From Paenisporosarcina sp. OV554 (GTDB lineage Bacteria; Bacillota; Bacilli; Bacillales_A; Planococcaceae), in contig NZ_QBUC01000002.1 of NCBI RefSeq assembly GCF_003058165.1, forward strand, positions 1 through 64,000: a stretch of DNA of 64,000 nucleotides, read 5' to 3'. Below the pieces are notes generated by a model. It saw nothing but the letters and a program-made list of their open reading frames with translations, did no database searches and was not told where the DNA came from. Positions 42,136-51,617 of this stretch are shown here, in pieces. The stretch's first letter is position 1, and the number at the start of each line of letters is the position of its first letter. A program made the translations under genes and the position numbers.

Positions 42136-43407
42136 ATGAAAATTCACATTGGTTTATACCGTGTTTTGCCGTTTTTATATTTAATGATTGGTCCAATTTG
42201 GTTTATTGGTTTAGATTATTTATTAAGCATTTCAAACTTTTCTACTGAAAAGGTGCTTTTCTTGGATATATTCAAAAACCTATTGTTCGTTTTCTTCACT
42301 GCTATTTTGATATTTATTTTATTAAGAAATTTAAAAAATTCAAACCAAATTGAAGAAGAAAAAGAGAAGCTTACTTTATTAATCGATACAATGCCCGACT
42401 GTATTTCATTCAAGGATGGAGAAGGAAGGTGGCTCCAAATAAATAAATTTGGTGCTCAGTTATTTGAATTAGAAGGCGTCGATTACAAAGGGAAAACAGA
42501 CAGAGAAGTGGCGAAATACACAGATTTTTATCACGATGCGTTGATTTACTGTATTGAATCAGACGAAGAAGCGTGGAAAGCAGGGAAGGTTAGTCGTTGT
42601 GAAGAAACAATTCCTTTGAGAGATGGTTCAAGCAAAATTTTTGATTCATTCAAAATGCCTCTTTTTAATGATGATGGTTCCAGAAAAGGGTTAGTAGTTA
42701 TCGGAAGAGAAATTACTGCTTTAAAAGAAACTGAGCGTAAGTTAAGGCAATCAGAAAAGATGTCTGTTTTAGGTGAACTAGCAGCGGGTATTGCTCACGA
42801 AATACGAAACCCTCTTACGACTATTAAAGGTTTTTTACAAATGGGTCAAGTGAAAACAATTAAATTGGATCAACATATTGACGTGTTGGTTGATGAAATT
42901 AATCGAATTAATAATATTGTTAACGAACTTTTGGTTATAGCAAATCCTACAGATGTTATATTTACTAACCACAAAATAAATACAGTTGTGAGAGACGTCG
43001 TTGAAATGTTATCGATTGAAGCATCGTTAAATAATATTCAATTAAACGTGATTGATAAAGATCAATTCAATACATATTGTAATGAGAGTAAGTTAAAACA
43101 AGTGTTTATCAATATAGTGAAAAACGCTCTAGAAGCAATCTCAAGTGATGGTGAGATAACGATTACAATAGCTGATGAAAATGAGGACTATTTCTCCATT
43201 AATTTTGAGGATAATGGTTGCGGAATCGCAGAAAACCATTTAAAACACATTGGTGAGCCTTTTTATAGTGTAAAAGAAAACGGGACTGGCTTAGGAATGA
43301 CAGTTTGTTTTAGCATTATTGAAACACACAAAGGTTCTATCCACATAACGAGCCAGGTTAACTCTGGAACTAGCGTTGAAGTATTGTTACCAAAGTCGAA
43401 AGTTTAA
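42136..43407 (+). CDS. Orphan PAS-domain sensor histidine kinase
   Basis: A 423-residue kinase with two N-terminal membrane helices (about residues 10-32 and 48-68), a PAS domain (about 85-200: MPDCISFKDGEGRWLQINKF, VVIGREITALKETE) and a kinase core. The H box is ELAAGIAHEIRNPLTTIKGF (His221), the N box FINIVKNALEAI, with DNGCGI and GTGLGM. The H box is of the sporulation kinase (KinA-KinE) type. No response regulator gene is adjacent, so it may feed the Spo0F phosphorelay. ATG at 42136 follows AAGGGGAAG. Confidence 0.9.
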   Translation: MKIHIGLYRVLPFLYLMIGPIWFIGLDYLLSISNFSTEKVLFLDIFKNLLFVFFTAILIFILLRNLKNSNQIEEEKEKLTLLIDTMPDCISFKDGEGRWLQINKFGAQLFELEGVDYKGKTDREVAKYTDFYHDALIYCIESDEEAWKAGKVSRCEETIPLRDGSSKIFDSFKMPLFNDDGSRKGLVVIGREITALKETERKLRQSEKMSVLGELAAGIAHEIRNPLTTIKGFLQMGQVKTIKLDQHIDVLVDEINRINNIVNELLVIANPTDVIFTNHKINTVVRDVVEMLSIEASLNNIQLNVIDKDQFNTYCNESKLKQVFINIVKNALEAISSDGEITITIADENEDYFSINFEDNGCGIAENHLKHIGEPFYSVKENGTGLGMTVCFSIIETHKGSIHITSQVNSGTSVEVLLPKSKV

Positions 43408-43432
43408 GCCTTATCGAAACAATCAAAGATGA

Positions 43433-43483
43433 ACAAAAGACGATTTAGCCTGAAAAAAAGGGCAAATCGTCTTTTGTTTTTTG
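43433..43483 (+). terminator. Terminator of the kinase gene
   Basis: ACAAAAGACGATTT pairs with AAATCGTCTTTTGT, followed by TTTTT. Confidence 0.8.
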
Positions 43484-43600
43484 CTCAAATATAACCAGAT
43501 AGATAGGCAATAATGATTAATCGATTCCGAAAATTATTATGAAAGTATATTTGATATACTATCTTTTAACATAGCCAATAAATTAACGGAGGGGATTAGA

Positions 43601-44305
43601 TTGAGCCGTGAAGAAAAAATAACTAGCGTACTAGAAAATATGCATAAAGTAGAAGTAATGGATAAGTATATAAAATCATTTGGTAACAAGGTAAGAGGAG
43701 AAGAAATACGTGCAGCTGTAAAAGAAGTTTTTGGTGCTGATTTAAATTACACATCAGAAAAAAATTATGGTAGCCAATTGTCCAACTATAATACCTCTGT
43801 CATGGAGAGTCTACGTACTTCATTAAATGTTGATTCTAATTCATCCGAATTAGATACTCAAATTATGGCTATGACAAAAAATGAAGTAATGGATCGTTAC
43901 ATTGAGGTTCATGATTATTCTCTAACAGGAGCTCAGAGTAGAGTCCTAATCAATCAAATATTCGGAGTAAATTTGGACGGGATTTCTAGTTTAGAACATT
44001 CAAAGGTATCCATTTATTCTAAAGGACAATGGATTTTACAAGGAGACACGGATCTATTAATTGTATCTTCAAGTCTAGATGATGTAGAGCTTTATATAGC
44101 TACAACTGACTATTTTGAGGTAACTTCTGGGTCAAAACAGTTCCCTGAGTCTTTAAAACAAAAATTACTCAGCAGTGGATTTAGTTATGACGCTGACCTA
44201 AATCAATACGTTTATAGAAATCCAACAAATGAATCTGTACCAGATGCTTTTAAAGGCCAAGTTTTAGGAAGTGTATTAGGAACAATAGCTGAGTTAACTA
44301 CCTAA
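43601..44305 (+). CDS. Unknown protein with duplicated EVMD-YI motif
   Basis: A 234-residue protein with TTG start at 43601, 8 bp after GGAGGGG. Two repeats of about 40 residues are seen: VEVMDKYIKSFGNKVRGEEI then EVFGADL (about 16-55), and NEVMDRYIEVHDYSLTGAQS then QIFGVNL (about 97-135). The C-terminal half looks beta-rich (VSIYSKGQWILQGDTDLLIV, LYIATTDYFEV) and ends in a Gly/Leu-rich helix (GQVLGSVLGTIAEL). No signal peptide. No family is recognised. The repeats could be a helix-turn-helix-like or protein-binding module. Confidence 0.7.
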   Translation: MSREEKITSVLENMHKVEVMDKYIKSFGNKVRGEEIRAAVKEVFGADLNYTSEKNYGSQLSNYNTSVMESLRTSLNVDSNSSELDTQIMAMTKNEVMDRYIEVHDYSLTGAQSRVLINQIFGVNLDGISSLEHSKVSIYSKGQWILQGDTDLLIVSSSLDDVELYIATTDYFEVTSGSKQFPESLKQKLLSSGFSYDADLNQYVYRNPTNESVPDAFKGQVLGSVLGTIAELTT

Positions 44306-44402
44306 AAGTGAATCAAGTTCATTTTTTACCATTCGAAGATAAGCAGTTACCAGGAAGATTTTTTCTTTTTTGTAGCATTGGAAGCATTACATATCCTTAC
44401 TT

Positions 44403-44640
44403 AAACTTATTTGTCTGGATATGCGAAGTTTCTATGCAAGTTGTGCGGCAGCTGACCTTGGATTAGAGGTGATGAAAGAAGCAATCGGCATCATTAAAAA
44501 AATTAGAACAAAAAGGTAGTGTGGTGCTCGCAGCATCTCCTCGAATGAAAAAAGAGATGGTGTGAAAATAGGTACACGGCTGTTTGAATACCGAACCATC
44601 CAGAGATTTGTTTTTTATTTACGTCTAATCACTAAGTTAT
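44403..44640 (+). pseudogene. Decayed Y-family DNA polymerase (UvrX/DinB-like) fragment
   Basis: Three consecutive pieces of the N-terminus of a Y-family polymerase are spread over different frames: LICLDMRSFYASCAAADLGL at about 44404-44463 (the catalytic Asp/Phe-Tyr motif), LEQKGSVVLAASPRMKKEMV ending in a stop (44503-44565), and VKIGTRLFEY (44562-44591). At least two frameshifts separate them, and nothing recognisable follows, so most of the gene is gone. UvrX-type polymerases are often on phages and mobile elements. The frame from 44562 to 44783 is not a gene in its own right. Confidence 0.7.
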
Positions 44641-44852
44641 TTCGATGTAGTTTCTACGACTTCTGTGGTAATACATGTCAGGTCAATCATCGGATTGTTG
44701 CCATATTAAATTCTTCATCAAAACAAGTATTGACGCTATCATTAGTGAATGTTGTGTATTTCAAATTACATATTTATACTTGAATAGTGTGAAGTTTTCT
44801 ATACCCACAAAATTAAATATCTGAATATTATGAATTGATAGGAGAGGGAAAT

Positions 44853-45224
44853 ATGAAACTAGGAGCATTTTCTGTAAGTTTAAGTGTAAAAGACATTAAT
44901 AAATCAAAATCATTTTACGAAGACCTAGGATTTCAAGTCTTTGGAGGGGAAATTACTCAAAATTGGCTTATTATGAAGAATGAAAGTTGCGTAATTGGAC
45001 TATTCCAAGGGATGTTTGAAAATAACATTCTGACTTTTAATCCAGGGTGGAATCAAAATGCCGACAATCTCGATTCGTTTACGGACATTCGAGACCTTCA
45101 AAAGCAGCTTAAAGCAAAAGGAATTCAAATGCTGACTGAAGCAGATGAATCAAGTGTAGGTCCTGCAAGTTTTACAATTGAAGATCCAGATGGTAATTCT
45201 ATTCTTGTGGATCAACATGTGTGA
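44853..45224 (+). CDS. VOC (glyoxalase-fold) family protein
   Basis: A 123-residue protein of the vicinal oxygen chelate superfamily. The first half has FSVSLSVKDINKSKSFYEDL and GFQVFGGEI; the second has IRDLQKQLKAKGIQML and FTIEDPDGNSILVDQH, where Glu/Asp and His are typical metal ligands. ATG at 44853 follows GGAGAGGG; an upstream ATG at 44835 has no ribosome site. Substrate unknown; glyoxalase or antibiotic-resistance-like roles are both possible in this family. Confidence 0.88.
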   Translation: MKLGAFSVSLSVKDINKSKSFYEDLGFQVFGGEITQNWLIMKNESCVIGLFQGMFENNILTFNPGWNQNADNLDSFTDIRDLQKQLKAKGIQMLTEADESSVGPASFTIEDPDGNSILVDQHV

Positions 45225-45259
45225 ATAAGTGATAATAAGAAGGACATTTTTGGGTGATT

Positions 45260-45322
45260 CGCTCATAGTCGACAAAGAAACGCTCATAGTCGACAAAAAT
45301 TCGCGCATAGAGCACCAAATAA
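45260..45322. repeat. Intergenic 21-bp periodic array, family A, copy 1
   Basis: Three units: CGCTCATAGTCGACAAAG and on at 45260 and 45281, then CGCGCATAGAGCACCAAA at 45302, exactly 21 bp apart. It follows the VOC gene. The same consensus (CGCNNATAGNNGACAAAA) is seen at 50218-50330. Confidence 0.75.
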
Positions 45323-45345
45323 CTTCCCATATAACATAAAACCAA

Positions 45346-45380
45346 CACCCCACTAGAGATAACTACTAGTGGGGTGCTTT
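45346..45380. terminator. Terminator between VOC gene and aspartokinase
   Basis: CACCCCACTAG pairs with CTAGTGGGGTG, followed by CTTTTATT. It separates convergent genes and may serve both. Confidence 0.8.
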
Positions 45381-46744
45381 TATTGAACTAAAACGGGTGA
45401 GAAAAACTCCTTATAAAGCTCTTTTAGTATTTTCGTTTCGTCTTTTTTAAGGACCCCGAATACAAGACTAACTTCGGAGGAACCTTGATTGATCATTTCG
45501 ATATTGGCACCAGTACGGGAAATAGCTGCTGTGGCTCTAGCGGCCAATCCGGTTGTGTTTTTCATGCCTTCACCAACGAGAACGACCATAGAGAAATTGC
45601 TGTGGATATTGACCTCGTCTGCATGCAATTCGTTTTTTATACGATGAACTACGCGAGCTTCTTTTTCAGTGTTTAACTGGTGGCTGCGCAAGATGACGGA
45701 TAGGTTATCGATTCCAGAAGGGGTATGTTCATATGAAATCTCTTCATCTTCAAGAATTTGCAACAGTTTTCGTCCAAACCCGATTTCCCGATTCATTAAA
45801 TATTTGCTGACAAAAAGTGTGGAGAACCCACTGTCTGCAGATATGCCGGTAACCGGTCGGAAAGAATGCTCTCGCTTTGCGACAATCATCGTTCCCGCAG
45901 CTAGCGGATTGTTGGTGTTTTTTATGCAAACTGGAACTGACTCTTTAAATGCAGGCATCAGCGCTTCATCGTGAAGAACCGCGAATCCTGCGTAGGACAA
46001 CTCTCGCATTTCACGGTATGTCATTTTGTGAATTTCTTCAGGGTTTTCAACAATACTAGGATTGGCCGCAAACACACAATCTACATCTGTGAAGTTTTCA
46101 TATAGGTCGGCTTTTATCGCAGCTGCTAAAATCGAGCCGGTAATGTCAGAGCCTCCTCGCTCAAATGTCCGCAGTTCGTCTTTACTTGTATAACCAAAGA
46201 ATCCGGGAAAGACGCTAATCGCCGACTTATCCTTTAAAGCCGATAATCTGTTGTAGGATTCTGGTAGCGCCTGTACGCGTTCTGGGAAATCATTAACCAG
46301 CAAGCCCGCATCTTTTGGATTTATGTATTCTGCAAGTAAGCCAATGGAAGTTAAATAAACAGCGACAAGCTTTGCTAAATTATCTTCACCACTCGCTTTT
46401 AATTGATCGAAGAATAATCCTGGATTGCCTTTATCCGATGCGAGTCGGTTGCGCAGATCCAATTCAATAATGTCGAGAATTTCCTTACCCAACTCAAGAC
46501 CATTAGCAATTTGAGCGTATCGATCGATTACGTTGCTCAAGTAATCTTCGACATCTTCGTTACAAAGTGCAGCTTGTGACAGACTAATAAGCATATCGGT
46601 TACTTTTACATCGTTGTCATACCTTTTGCCAGGAGCTGAAACCACGACAATTTTTCTTGAAGGGTCTGCTTTTAGAATGGCCGCCACTTTTTTGATTTGT
46701 TGTGCACTTGCTAGAGATGTACCTCCAAATTTACATACTTTCAT
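45380..46744 (-). CDS. Aspartate kinase (monofunctional, class III type)
   Basis: A 454-residue aspartokinase, first step of the aspartate pathway to Thr, Met and Lys. The kinase domain has KVCKFGGTSLASAQQI at the N-terminus, KIVVVSAPGKR, TFERGGSDITGSI and ENFTDVDCVFAANP. The C-terminal regulatory part (about residues 300-454) contains paired ACT domains (VSLVFGVLKKDE). It resembles Bacillus YclM/ThrD, the isoform inhibited by Lys plus Thr. ATG at 46744 follows GGGAGTTGAT. It is read away from hom-thrC-thrB, so pathway entry and threonine branch share one control region. Confidence 0.92.
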   Translation of the reverse strand: MKVCKFGGTSLASAQQIKKVAAILKADPSRKIVVVSAPGKRYDNDVKVTDMLISLSQAALCNEDVEDYLSNVIDRYAQIANGLELGKEILDIIELDLRNRLASDKGNPGLFFDQLKASGEDNLAKLVAVYLTSIGLLAEYINPKDAGLLVNDFPERVQALPESYNRLSALKDKSAISVFPGFFGYTSKDELRTFERGGSDITGSILAAAIKADLYENFTDVDCVFAANPSIVENPEEIHKMTYREMRELSYAGFAVLHDEALMPAFKESVPVCIKNTNNPLAAGTMIVAKREHSFRPVTGISADSGFSTLFVSKYLMNREIGFGRKLLQILEDEEISYEHTPSGIDNLSVILRSHQLNTEKEARVVHRIKNELHADEVNIHSNFSMVVLVGEGMKNTTGLAARATAAISRTGANIEMINQGSSEVSLVFGVLKKDETKILKELYKEFFSPVLVQ

Positions 46745-46779
46745 CGTTATCAACTCCCATCTTTCTTTCATTTAAAGGG

Positions 46780-46809
46780 TTGTTTTAATTTATAGTATAA
46801 TACTATAAT
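46780..46809 (+). promoter_or_regulatory. hom promoter in the divergent region
   Basis: TTGTTT (46780-46785), 18 bp, TATAAT (46804-46809). The inverted repeat TATAGTATAATACTATA (46791-46807) covers the -10 area and also gives a TATTATACT on the other strand. It could be a shared operator for the divergent aspartokinase and hom genes. Confidence 0.5.
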
Positions 46810-46868
46810 GTACTTATGGGAAACACAATTGTTTTTTTAGGGTGTACACATAGTGGGGGGAATTATCA

Positions 46869-48161
46869 ATGAAAAATGAAATTTCGATTGGTTTATTAGG
46901 ACTAGGAACAGTTGGGAGTGGAGTAGCAACGATCTTACAACAACACCAACAGGATATGCATCACAAATTGGGTGTTCCAGTTTCCATTAAAAAGGTATTG
47001 ATTAAAGATGAAAATAAGGAAAGATTCACAACTCTGGATTCAAACGTTTTTACAACGGATGTCCATGAGATATTAAACGACCCCACTATTGATATTATTG
47101 TTGAAGTAATGGGTGGCATTGAAGAAGCGAAGCAGGCAATTGAAAACGCGCTTCGTGCAGGAAAGCAAGTTGTGACAGCCAATAAAGATGTCATGGCGGA
47201 ATATGGACACGAATTATTGAAGTTGGCAGATGCAAAAAAATGCGATTTATTTTATGAAGCGAGTGTTGCAGGGGGCATCCCAATAATTCGTACATTAGAA
47301 GACGGACTAGCTTCAGACAGGATTTCAAGTTTGATGGGAATCGTGAACGGAACAACTAATTTCATTTTAACGAAAATGAGACAAGAAAATATGAGCTATG
47401 AAGTCGCTTTGGCAGAAGCAACGAGACTTGGCTACGCGGAAGTTGATCCTTCAGCGGACGTCGACGGAGTGGATGCTGCACGGAAAATGGTCATTTTATC
47501 TTCTCTCGCATTTTCAACAGAAGTTCATCTTAGCGACGTATTAGTTAGAGGGATGAAAGACATAAGAGACGGAGATATGGAACTATCAGAGGGCTTTGGC
47601 TATACAATGAAGATGGTTGGCTCATCGAAAAAAAATGAAGGTGGGATCGAAGTGGCAGTGGAACCAGTATTCTTGGCAAATTCGCATTTGCTCGCTTCTG
47701 TAAACAACGAATTTAATGCCGTATACATATATGGTGATGCAGTTGGCGAAACGATGCTTTATGGACCAGGCGCTGGTTCTCTACCGACCGCAACTTCAGT
47801 CGTCTCGGATATTATCGCTGCATGTCGTAATTTGCTTCTTGAAGTAAATGGTAAACGACTGCACGCTGCTCAGCATGAACGGGTAATCAAATCGGCCAAT
47901 CGTCGTTATGCGAAGTACTTCCATCGTTTACTTGTTAAAGATGAAGTAGGAGTTTTATCGAATTTGACAGCCATTTACAGCAATCATAATGCAAGCCTTC
48001 AATCAGTTAAGCAGCATCCAGCGGGAAATGAGGGAATGGCTGAAATTATCCTTGTCACTCATAAAATTTCTAGACAGCAACATTTGGACGTGATTGAAGA
48101 TTTAAAAGGTTTGGCAAGTGTCATTAGCCATTACCGCATCGAGGGAGATGAATCAGAATGA
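46869..48161 (+). CDS. hom: Homoserine dehydrogenase
   Basis: A 430-residue NAD(P)-dependent enzyme that reduces aspartate semialdehyde to homoserine. The Rossmann motif [16 protein letters not shown] is at residues 8-23. Catalytic region motifs are [39 protein letters not shown] and [19 protein letters not shown]. The C-terminal ACT domain (about 350-425; [20 protein letters not shown]) would sense threonine. First gene of hom-thrC-thrB with overlapping junctions. Confidence 0.96.
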   Translation: MKNEISIGLLGLGTVGSGVATILQQHQQDMHHKLGVPVSIKKVLIKDENKERFTTLDSNVFTTDVHEILNDPTIDIIVEVMGGIEEAKQAIENALRAGKQVVTANKDVMAEYGHELLKLADAKKCDLFYEASVAGGIPIIRTLEDGLASDRISSLMGIVNGTTNFILTKMRQENMSYEVALAEATRLGYAEVDPSADVDGVDAARKMVILSSLAFSTEVHLSDVLVRGMKDIRDGDMELSEGFGYTMKMVGSSKKNEGGIEVAVEPVFLANSHLLASVNNEFNAVYIYGDAVGETMLYGPGAGSLPTATSVVSDIIAACRNLLLEVNGKRLHAAQHERVIKSANRRYAKYFHRLLVKDEVGVLSNLTAIYSNHNASLQSVKQHPAGNEGMAEIILVTHKISRQQHLDVIEDLKGLASVISHYRIEGDESE

Positions 48162-49219
48162 ATTGGCCAGGATTGATTGAACAATATAAAGAATGGCTTC
48201 CGGTAACAGAAGATACGCCAAAGCTAACATTGCAGGAAGGCAATACGCCTTTAGTTCATCTCGGAAATTTGTCTGAGAAATGGGGAATTGATCTTCATGT
48301 GAAATTAGAAGGTGCTAACCCAACCGGTTCTTTCAAAGACCGAGGCATGGTCATGGCAGTGGCGAAAGCGAAAGAAGAAGGGAAAACCGTTCTTATTTGC
48401 GCATCAACTGGTAATACTTCTGCGTCAGCCGCTGCATACGGAGCGAGAGCTGGCATGAGAACAATTGTGGTCATTCCAGAAGGTCGTATTGCACTCGGAA
48501 AACTTGCCCAGGCAAAAATGTATGGCGCTAAAATTCTGGCGATTAAAGGAAATTTTGACGAAGCACTTGAAATGGTTCGCGAAGTGGGTCAAGAAGATGG
48601 CATCGCTCTAGTTAATTCAGTTAATCCTTACCGTTTAGAAGGACAGAAAACAATCGCGTTTGAAATTATTGATCAGTTAGGAACAGTACCAGATGTTCTA
48701 GCTTTACCTGTTGGAAACGCGGGGAATATATCGGCTTCTTGGAAAGGTTTTAGCGAATACGCATTGAAAAATAGCACAAAACGTCCGTCATTACTAGGAG
48801 TTCAGGCAGCTGGGGCGGCTCCAATTGTCCAGAATCGTATTGTGGACAATCCGGAAACAATCGCAACAGCAATTCGAATTGGCAATCCGGCTAGCTGGAA
48901 CCTTGCGCTAAAAGCTCTCGACGAATCAAACGGCACGATTTTGGCCGTAACGGATGAAGAAATTCTAGAAGCGTATCAACTGCTCGCTTCAACAGAAGGC
49001 ATCTTTGCAGAACCGGCGTCATGTGCGTCAATCGCAGGAATTAAAAAGCAAGTGGAGAACGGAATGCTCCAAAAAGATTCGACAGTCGTTGCGATATTAA
49101 CTGGAAATGGGTTGAAAGATCCAGAAACTGCGATTGCAGTAAATGAGCACAAAGCATTTCTCGTACCTGAAGATATGGAACGTTTTTGGGAGGATTTGAA
49201 AAAGGGTGTGAAGGTATGA
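48158..49219 (+). CDS. thrC: Threonine synthase
   Basis: A 353-residue PLP enzyme that turns O-phosphohomoserine into threonine. The PLP lysine lies in [16 protein letters not shown] (about Lys60), with the phosphate-binding loop [12 protein letters not shown] and [22 protein letters not shown] overlaps the hom stop (ATGA) and the thrB start overlaps its own stop. Length is right for the Bacillus class. Confidence 0.95.
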   Translation: MNWPGLIEQYKEWLPVTEDTPKLTLQEGNTPLVHLGNLSEKWGIDLHVKLEGANPTGSFKDRGMVMAVAKAKEEGKTVLICASTGNTSASAAAYGARAGMRTIVVIPEGRIALGKLAQAKMYGAKILAIKGNFDEALEMVREVGQEDGIALVNSVNPYRLEGQKTIAFEIIDQLGTVPDVLALPVGNAGNISASWKGFSEYALKNSTKRPSLLGVQAAGAAPIVQNRIVDNPETIATAIRIGNPASWNLALKALDESNGTILAVTDEEILEAYQLLASTEGIFAEPASCASIAGIKKQVENGMLQKDSTVVAILTGNGLKDPETAIAVNEHKAFLVPEDMERFWEDLKKGVKV

Positions 49220-50121
49220 GTTGGAAAGAATTTTCAGTAACTGTTCCTGCATCGACTGCAAATCTTGGGCCAGGGTTCGATTCGATTGGTTTGGCTTTGG
49301 ACCTTCATTTATCGATTTGCGTTTCACCGGCTTCTGAATGGACAGTTGAATATAGCGATGATGGATATCAACATTTAACTAGTGGAATAGATAATTTAAT
49401 CGTGTCTACTGCACTGGCAGTTGCTGAAATGTTTAATCGTTCACTCTCACCTGCGAAACTGCGAGTGGAAACGGATATTCCACTAGGCAGAGGACTTGGA
49501 AGTAGCGCTGCAGCAATTGCTGGGGGCATCGAAATTGCTGACTGGTTACTTGGATTGGACTTGTCTATGACAGAAAAAGTGAAAATCGGTAGCGCAATGG
49601 AAGGCCATCCCGATAATGTTTCGGCTTCTTTTTTAGGTGGTTTGACGATTTCCTATTTTGACGGGAATGAGCTTGAAGTAATCCATGTACCGCAAGTGGA
49701 AATAGGTGTGGTTATACTAGTGCCGCCGACGGAATTTCTTACAACGGAGTCAAGAGGAATGTTGCCGCAATCGCTCGAGCATAGTGTTGCGACGCGAGGG
49801 AGTGCAGCTGGAAATGTATTATCCGCAGCACTTGTGAGCGGTAACTGGGAAACTGCAGGACGCTTGATGGAAAAAGATACACTTCATGAACCTTACCGAA
49901 AAAATAAGTTCCCGGATTTTGAAGCCGTTCGCCAAGCATGTATGGAAGCGGGGGCTTACGGTTCTACTATTAGTGGTGCAGGACCTTCTCTTTTCATCGC
50001 GACGAAAAAAGGGGATGAAGAGGGAGTGGCTGCTCGATTGAGTGACCAGTTCCCTCACTACAAATGTGTCGTATTGAGACCTACATCTGAAGGAATACAA
50101 TCCAGAGTAACGGTAATTTAA
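49216..50121 (+). CDS. thrB: Homoserine kinase
   Basis: A 301-residue GHMP kinase that phosphorylates homoserine. Motif 1 is [19 protein letters not shown] (about residues 10-28), motif 2 the ATP loop [18 protein letters not shown] (about 88-105), and motif 3 [18 protein letters not shown] at 49216 overlaps the thrC stop (ATGA); an earlier ATG in the frame at 49186 lies inside thrC without a ribosome site. It closes the operon, followed by a terminator. Confidence 0.95.
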   Translation: MSWKEFSVTVPASTANLGPGFDSIGLALDLHLSICVSPASEWTVEYSDDGYQHLTSGIDNLIVSTALAVAEMFNRSLSPAKLRVETDIPLGRGLGSSAAAIAGGIEIADWLLGLDLSMTEKVKIGSAMEGHPDNVSASFLGGLTISYFDGNELEVIHVPQVEIGVVILVPPTEFLTTESRGMLPQSLEHSVATRGSAAGNVLSAALVSGNWETAGRLMEKDTLHEPYRKNKFPDFEAVRQACMEAGAYGSTISGAGPSLFIATKKGDEEGVAARLSDQFPHYKCVVLRPTSEGIQSRVTVI

Positions 50122-50130
50122 TTGCATGCA

Positions 50131-50158
50131 AAAAAAGCTCAGGAAACTGGGCTTTTTT
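50131..50158 (+). terminator. Terminator of hom-thrC-thrB
   Basis: AAAAAAGCTC pairs with GGCTTTTTT (one mismatch or bulge) 10 bp after thrB. Confidence 0.8.
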
Positions 50159-50217
50159 CAAAAGAAAGTATAAACTTTGAGACTACTGCTAACCCAGTGA
50201 TCATGGTAGTTTTTCTC

Positions 50218-50330
50218 GCAAATAGAAGCGACCAAACCGCGTATAGTCGACAAAAATTCGAGAATAGACGACACAGAACCGCTCATAGAAATGGCAAACC
50301 ACTAAAACCGTGCATAGGAAAAAAATCGTC
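50218..50330. repeat. Intergenic 21-bp periodic array, family A, copy 2
   Basis: Units based on CGCNNATAGNNGACAAAA start at 50218, 50239, 50260 and 50281 (exactly 21 bp apart), with a looser fifth at 50310. Unit two, CGCGTATAGTCGACAAAAAT, is almost the same as a unit at 45281. It lies between thrB and the HD hydrolase gene and produces a false open frame. Confidence 0.75.
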
Positions 50331-50395
50331 AGCAGAATGTCTTTTTTCGTCTGTACGATCTTTATCGAGCATCTCGATAGTTAATACCGGAGCGG

Positions 50396-51022
50396 TTAAC
50401 TATTCAGTACTTTTTGTGTAAATGCCTTTACATCAAGTGCTGTCTCTTCACGTTTCACATCTTCTAACATAACATTTCGGAAATATGCCACACTTGCAGG
50501 CAAGGGCAAATTCAATAATTTCGTTAAAGCTTCTTGATACATTAAAACGAATTCGGGGTCTGTATTGCCTCGTTTTAATTCAGAAAAGGATTCGTAAAAC
50601 TGATCGAGTTTATCTGCAAATTCTAATAAACGTCCTTCGATGGAAGCGTCTTTACCTTCCTTCATTCGATGAAAGAAGATAGGTTGAAAGTCTTCAGGTA
50701 TTTCTTCTAAAATAAATTTCTCCATCATTTTTTCTTCGACATGGGCAATCATTTGTTTTAGTTCGGGAGATGCGTGTTTGACAGGCGTTTTAATATCTCC
50801 AATGAACACTTCCGCGAAATCGTGATTGATGGTCTTTTCATATAGTGATTTCCAATCAACGGTTTCCCCGTTTCTTTCTTCTATGGTTGCAAAAAACATG
50901 GCGTATTGGGAAACTTTCCAACTATGTGCGGCTACATTATGTTCCTCAAACTTAAATTTACCGGGACAACGAATAATTCGTTCTAAGTCATTCATGCTTG
51001 TGAAAAATCTATGGATTCCCAT
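50396..51022 (-). CDS. HD-domain phosphohydrolase (YfbR-like)
   Basis: A 208-residue HD hydrolase. The metal ligands are in EEHNVAAHSWKVSQYAM (His near residues 28-33), NHDFAEVFIGD (His-Asp) and LLEFADKLDQFYES (Asp). The pattern resembles YfbR-type 5'-deoxynucleotidases, so nucleotide monophosphate turnover is the best guess. ATG at 51022 follows GGAGAAG. It is a single gene. Confidence 0.82.
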   Translation of the reverse strand: MGIHRFFTSMNDLERIIRCPGKFKFEEHNVAAHSWKVSQYAMFFATIEERNGETVDWKSLYEKTINHDFAEVFIGDIKTPVKHASPELKQMIAHVEEKMMEKFILEEIPEDFQPIFFHRMKEGKDASIEGRLLEFADKLDQFYESFSELKRGNTDPEFVLMYQEALTKLLNLPLPASVAYFRNVMLEDVKREETALDVKAFTQKVLNS

Positions 51023-51230
51023 TAAATATCTTCTCCTTTAAGTGTCATGTTTTAATGATATGTCTGTAAAGTAAATGTTGTTAGGATGCTCAATCCTGAA
51101 GAATTCTATTTTTGTTTGATTATACAACCTGTGTTGATTTCTATGTATGTAAATAACAATCCCAGCCAAAACAACTATTGACTGGGCATGATGGTTATTC
51201 TCAATTTACTATGGAGATTTTAACAGACCT

Positions 51231-51503
51231 TCATTTTCTGGCCAATTGTTCTTGCGCCAGCTTTATCATCTCTTTCACCATATTGCCACCAATCGGACCG
51301 CCAATTGTTCCAGCCTGTTTGGATGTGAGGTTTCCGTTATACTCTCTATTTAAAGGAATCCCGAGTTCATCAGCGATTTCGTATTTTACATCCTCACTTA
51401 GAGATGAGTTCAAACCGTATCCTTGAGACTCCATAACTCGATTTTTTAATTGATCCAAACCTTGTCTTGCTTCAGGAACTAAAATTTTATTCTTTCTGGC
51501 CAC
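51231..51503 (-). CDS. Alpha/beta-type small acid-soluble spore protein
   Basis: A 90-residue DNA-binding spore protein. The germination protease region is KYEIADELGIPLN, and the conserved C-terminal part is YNGNLTSKQAGTIGGPIGGN followed by MVKEMIKLAQ. In spores these proteins coat DNA and protect it from UV. GTG at 51503 is chosen because GGAGG lies 8 bp upstream; ATG at 51509 is only 2 bp from it. The N-terminus (KNKILVPEARQGLDQLKNRV) fits the family with an added basic start. Expression is expected in the forespore under SigG. Confidence 0.9.
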   Translation of the reverse strand: MARKNKILVPEARQGLDQLKNRVMESQGYGLNSSLSEDVKYEIADELGIPLNREYNGNLTSKQAGTIGGPIGGNMVKEMIKLAQEQLARK

Positions 51504-51582
51504 AATCATTTCCTCCTCTTTCAGACAGTATTTCCTGAAAGGGAAGATGCATGCTTCTTTGTGTTTCAAATAATGAAAGAAA

Positions 51583-51615
51583 AAAATGCTGTCCTCAGAA
51601 GAGAACAGCATTTCA
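51583..51615 (-). terminator. Terminator of proline dehydrogenase
   Basis: AAATGCTGT pairs with ACAGCATTT; on the minus strand it ends in seven T residues. It lies just after the stop codon. Confidence 0.8.
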
Positions 51616-51617
51616 CA

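Noticed and set aside
44562-44783. 73-residue frame as an independent gene
   Set aside because: Its start (VKIGTRLFEY) is a displaced piece of a Y-family polymerase and the rest is unrelated DNA.
50122-50421. 99-residue frame after thrB
   Set aside because: It spans a terminator and the family A array; the amino acid sequence is low complexity and no ribosome site is present.
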